DNA of 7,473 bases, from assembly GCA_017538865.1 (NCBI GenBank), contig JAFYIA010000047.1, positions 1-7,473 on the forward strand. The letters run 5' to 3'. The stretch comes from Aeriscardovia sp. (GTDB lineage: Bacteria; Actinomycetota; Actinomycetes; Actinomycetales; Bifidobacteriaceae). Each line of letters starts with the position of its first letter. Position 1 is the stretch's first letter. Positions 4,681 to 7,473 of the stretch are shown here, in pieces. The notes under the pieces are model-generated. The model did no database searches and was not told where the DNA came from. It was given only the letters and a program-made list of their open reading frames with translations. Made by a program: the position numbers and the translations under genes.

Positions 4681-7473
4681 ATGGCAGGAGGACTATTCGA
4701 ACAGCCTGGGGAGGCCGACAAGGAAAAAGCCCGCGCTTTTGTAGCCAAATGGGAAGCCAAACTGGAGAAAGTAAGCCCCAAAGGGGGAGAAAGCAAGCTT
4801 TCTCAGACGTTCTGGATTGAACTGGCCGACCTTGTCCTTGGCGACCACGAAGGGTTGGAATTTGAGAAGAAGACCGCCTCTGGGGGACGTGCCGACGTTT
4901 TCTCGAAAGACTACGGGTTCATAGCCGAGCAAAAAAGCAAGGGCATACCGCTTGACCAGTTGGAAATTAGGCAGGGGGAGGACGTTACGCCCTTCCAGCA
5001 GGCTCTGCGGTACAGGGGAGCCCTTACCGCTCCCGACATAGCCTCCGTGCGCACCATAGTCACTTCCAACTTCGACCAGTTCTGGTTCTACGACCTTATG
5101 ACCGAAGAGGGCCTCAAAGGCGCTCCATGCGTAAAAGTGAGCCTGGAAGAGCTCCCGGAAAGCCTCGACTATTTCAAGAACCTTTTCGGAGGGGAAGAGG
5201 TCAAAAAACAGTTCGGCATACTCAACCCCGAGTACACCGCCTTGGCGGCAGAGAAAGTCAAAGAGCTCTACAAAATGCTGGTCGAGGGGCTGAAAGGCAA
5301 AACCAGGCTTTCGGAGAGCGCAAAGGAGAAGTTTGAGGAAAAGATCCCCCTCATAGTCATGCGCATAGTCTTCCTCCTCTTTGCCGACAACACCTCCACC
5401 GACATAGGCAAAATCTTCCAGCACAACCAGTTCAAGACGTTTATCAACAAGAGCACCGACCCCAAGCACTTCACCCGCGACCTCATGGAGCTGTTCAAGT
5501 GCCTAAATATCGAAAACGACGAAGAGAGGGCGGACGAACTAATCCCCGAAGAGCTTATTTGCTTCCCATACGTCGACGGGGGGCTTTTTGAAGAGAAGAT
5601 AGCCTTCCCGGACTTTTCGGAGGAAGCGGTGAAAAAAGTCAGGGACCTGGCAAATGACTTCAAGCAGTGGGACGAAATCGACATCTCCGTCTTCGGGCCC
5701 ATCATGGACTGCGTATTCTCCGAAGAGGATCGCCGACAGGGAGGGATTTACTACACCTCCCGTGAAAACATACAGAAGGTCATAAACCCCCTCTTTATGG
5801 ACGATCTAAGGGCCGAATTTGAGGGCATTAAAGAAATCGGGGGGCATGAAGAAAAGCAGGCAAAACTCAAAGCCTTCCATGACAAGCTATCCCGCCTCCA
5901 GTTCTTCGACCCCGCCTGCGGAAGCGGGAACTTCTTAACCGAGACCTACATGGAGCTCAGGTTCCTGGAAGACGAAGTGATAGGCCTTGAAAACACAGTC
6001 CACGACCTCGACAAGGAAATCAAAGTCTCCCTTTCCCAGTTCCACGGGATAGAGCTAAGCCACTATGCCGCAATGGTCGCAAGGACCGCCCTCCAGATTG
6101 CAAGAGAGCAGGCCCTGGAAAGAAGCTACGAGTGGTTCAAGGACGCCGTCTCTACGCCTCCCCACTTCCTTCCGCTCAAAAACGAAGCCAGAGGGATCAT
6201 ATGCGGTAACTCTCTCACGATAGAGTGGGGCGATCTCGTAACCCCCTCCCAGGACCTCTACGTCTTCGGGAACCCCCCGTTTGCAGGGGACTACAACAAG
6301 AGCGCGGAACAGCAAAAAGAGCTGGACGACGTATTCGCCCCCTATCCTGCAGGAAAGCTCGACTACTGCGCCGCATGGTACTACAAGGCGGCAAAATTCC
6401 TCAACGGCTCAGGGGCGCGCTTCGCCTTCGTCTCCACAAACTCAGTAACCCAGGGCGTGCAGGTGGAAGGGCTGTTCAAGCCTGTATTCGATCTAGGCTG
6501 GAAGATTTCATTTGCCTGGCCCTCGGTTCTCTGGGATCGCAGTAAAGACGCTGCGGTGTATGTAGTCATAATCGGATTCACCCAGGATAAAAGCGAATCC
6601 CCCAGGCTCTACGAAGTGGTGGAAGACGAGGAGTTTGACTGGGAGAGCGGGGCCGGATTTGAAGCGGTAGAAGTAGAGAACATAACCCCAAACAACCTTG
6701 AAGCCTTATCTACCGTATTTGTGGGCATAAAACGTAAACCTCTGGCGACCGATCTTCCTCTGACACATAAAGGCAGCGAAGCAGACTCAAAAGACCTAAT
6801 TCTCCAAGAGGAATACGAGTATGAGGAGGCAGAAAAAGACCGCATAGCTGCAAAATACGTGCGAGAGTACTTGGGAGCATATGAGCTTATAAACGGCAAG
6901 AAACGCTGGTGCCTGTGGCTGGTTGATTCCACCCCGGAAGACAGGAGGAAGAGCAAATTCCTTCACAAGAGGATAGAGGCCACTAAAGAATCCAGAAAGA
7001 GCAAATCCGACCCCTGGCTTTTTGGGACCATCCACCAGCCTGACACCACCTACCTTGCAATCCCTGCTCAATTCTCGGGAAAGAGGCAGTATTTCACTGC
7101 CTCTTTCCTAGATGAAAGTGTGATTGCCAGCAATACCCTCTACGTTGCACCCGATCCCAGCTGTTTTGCCTTCTCCGTCATTGAGACCTCGATGTTCATG
7201 ACATGGCAACGACTTGTAGGAGGGAGGCTGAAAGAAGACAACCGCTTCTCCAACACCCTCGTATGGAACACGTTCCCCCTACCCAGGCTCACTAAAGACC
7301 AAAAAGACCTCATCATCGAAGGGGGGAGGAAGGTTTTGGACGCCCGCGCCAACTATCCGGGCTCTTCCTTGGCAGACCTATACGACCCCGCCAATATGCC
7401 AGAGGACCTAAGGAAGGCGCACCAGGCCCTAGACAAGGCGATGGACAGTGTCTTTTCCGACAAGCCCTTTAGA
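4681..7473 (+). CDS. MmeI-like type IIG restriction-modification enzyme (3' end beyond window)
   Basis: A single-chain enzyme that should both cut DNA and methylate adenine (N6) at its recognition site. The visible part is 931 residues without a stop; MmeI itself is about 920, so only a short C-terminal piece should be missing. The N-terminal PD-(D/E)xK nuclease motif is intact: D72, then E83-Q-K85. A helical connector spans about 190-340. The methyltransferase shows GIYYTS near 355-360, motif I DPACGSGNF (410-418), GIEL (456-459), CGNSL (508-512), motif IV GNPPF (530-534) and the NSVTQG signature (587-592). The target-recognition region (about 640-870) carries FGTIHQPDTTYLAIP (781-795) and GRLKEDNRFSN (848-858), then the family's NTFPLP (863-868). 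In this family one protein sets specificity for cutting and methylation, so no separate specificity gene is needed. The recognition sequence cannot be predicted from this window alone. Annotators often label this family only as a class I SAM-dependent DNA methyltransferase, which would miss the nuclease. Confidence 0.9.
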   Translation, partial: MAGGLFEQPGEADKEKARAFVAKWEAKLEKVSPKGGESKLSQTFWIELADLVLGDHEGLEFEKKTASGGRADVFSKDYGFIAEQKSKGIPLDQLEIRQGEDVTPFQQALRYRGALTAPDIASVRTIVTSNFDQFWFYDLMTEEGLKGAPCVKVSLEELPESLDYFKNLFGGEEVKKQFGILNPEYTALAAEKVKELYKMLVEGLKGKTRLSESAKEKFEEKIPLIVMRIVFLLFADNTSTDIGKIFQHNQFKTFINKSTDPKHFTRDLMELFKCLNIENDEERADELIPEELICFPYVDGGLFEEKIAFPDFSEEAVKKVRDLANDFKQWDEIDISVFGPIMDCVFSEEDRRQGGIYYTSRENIQKVINPLFMDDLRAEFEGIKEIGGHEEKQAKLKAFHDKLSRLQFFDPACGSGNFLTETYMELRFLEDEVIGLENTVHDLDKEIKVSLSQFHGIELSHYAAMVARTALQIAREQALERSYEWFKDAVSTPPHFLPLKNEARGIICGNSLTIEWGDLVTPSQDLYVFGNPPFAGDYNKSAEQQKELDDVFAPYPAGKLDYCAAWYYKAAKFLNGSGARFAFVSTNSVTQGVQVEGLFKPVFDLGWKISFAWPSVLWDRSKDAAVYVVIIGFTQDKSESPRLYEVVEDEEFDWESGAGFEAVEVENITPNNLEALSTVFVGIKRKPLATDLPLTHKGSEADSKDLILQEEYEYEEAEKDRIAAKYVREYLGAYELINGKKRWCLWLVDSTPEDRRKSKFLHKRIEATKESRKSKSDPWLFGTIHQPDTTYLAIPAQFSGKRQYFTASFLDESVIASNTLYVAPDPSCFAFSVIETSMFMTWQRLVGGRLKEDNRFSNTLVWNTFPLPRLTKDQKDLIIEGGRKVLDARANYPGSSLADLYDPANMPEDLRKAHQALDKAMDSVFSDKPFR

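Noticed and set aside
4693..5469. Minus-strand 258-codon frame opposite the restriction-modification gene
   Set aside because: Antisense shadow of conserved MmeI-like coding sequence.

Overview
The window looks like a small plasmid-type or satellite-type accessory module from a prokaryote. Arginine is often AGG and isoleucine often ATA although the genes are fairly GC-rich. Purine-rich Shine-Dalgarno sites precede most genes. I cannot name the host: a Synergistota-like bacterium or an archaeon would fit this codon use, but that is a weak guess. No rRNA, tRNA, CRISPR array, transposase, integrase or relaxase is visible.

Layout. Bases 1-790 hold no convincing gene. They contain a G-quadruplex motif, phased A-tracts, several direct repeats and a striking set of nested inverted repeats (29-bp arms at 443-471 and 694-722, 14-bp arms at 545-558 and 641-654) around an AT-rich core. 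This is most simply a replication origin or replication-control region. Next comes a large primase-helicase gene (924-3176) that joins an archaeo-eukaryotic primase (AEP) domain to a superfamily 3 (D5/P4-like) helicase. Its coding frame appears to begin upstream of the first standard start codon.

A run of small, closely spaced genes on the same strand follows: a 47-aa protein (3218-3361), a ribbon-helix-helix DNA-binding protein (3414-3653), and two hypothetical proteins (3654-4061 and 4058-4579) coupled by an ATGA overlap. By eye these two look like divergent copies of one family, each with a winged-helix-like segment.

After a short AT-rich intergenic stretch with its own candidate promoter, a gene open to the window end (4681-7473) encodes an MmeI-type (type IIG/IIL) restriction-modification enzyme. 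Nuclease, methyltransferase and target-recognition parts are all in one chain and the nuclease motif is intact.

Inferred working model: the repeat region is the origin, the primase-helicase primes and unwinds it, the RHH and winged-helix-like proteins control expression, copy number or maintenance, and the restriction-modification enzyme protects the host and stabilises the element. If the window is a complete circle, the last gene would continue in frame across the join and stop at 151-153. That cannot be decided from this sequence alone.
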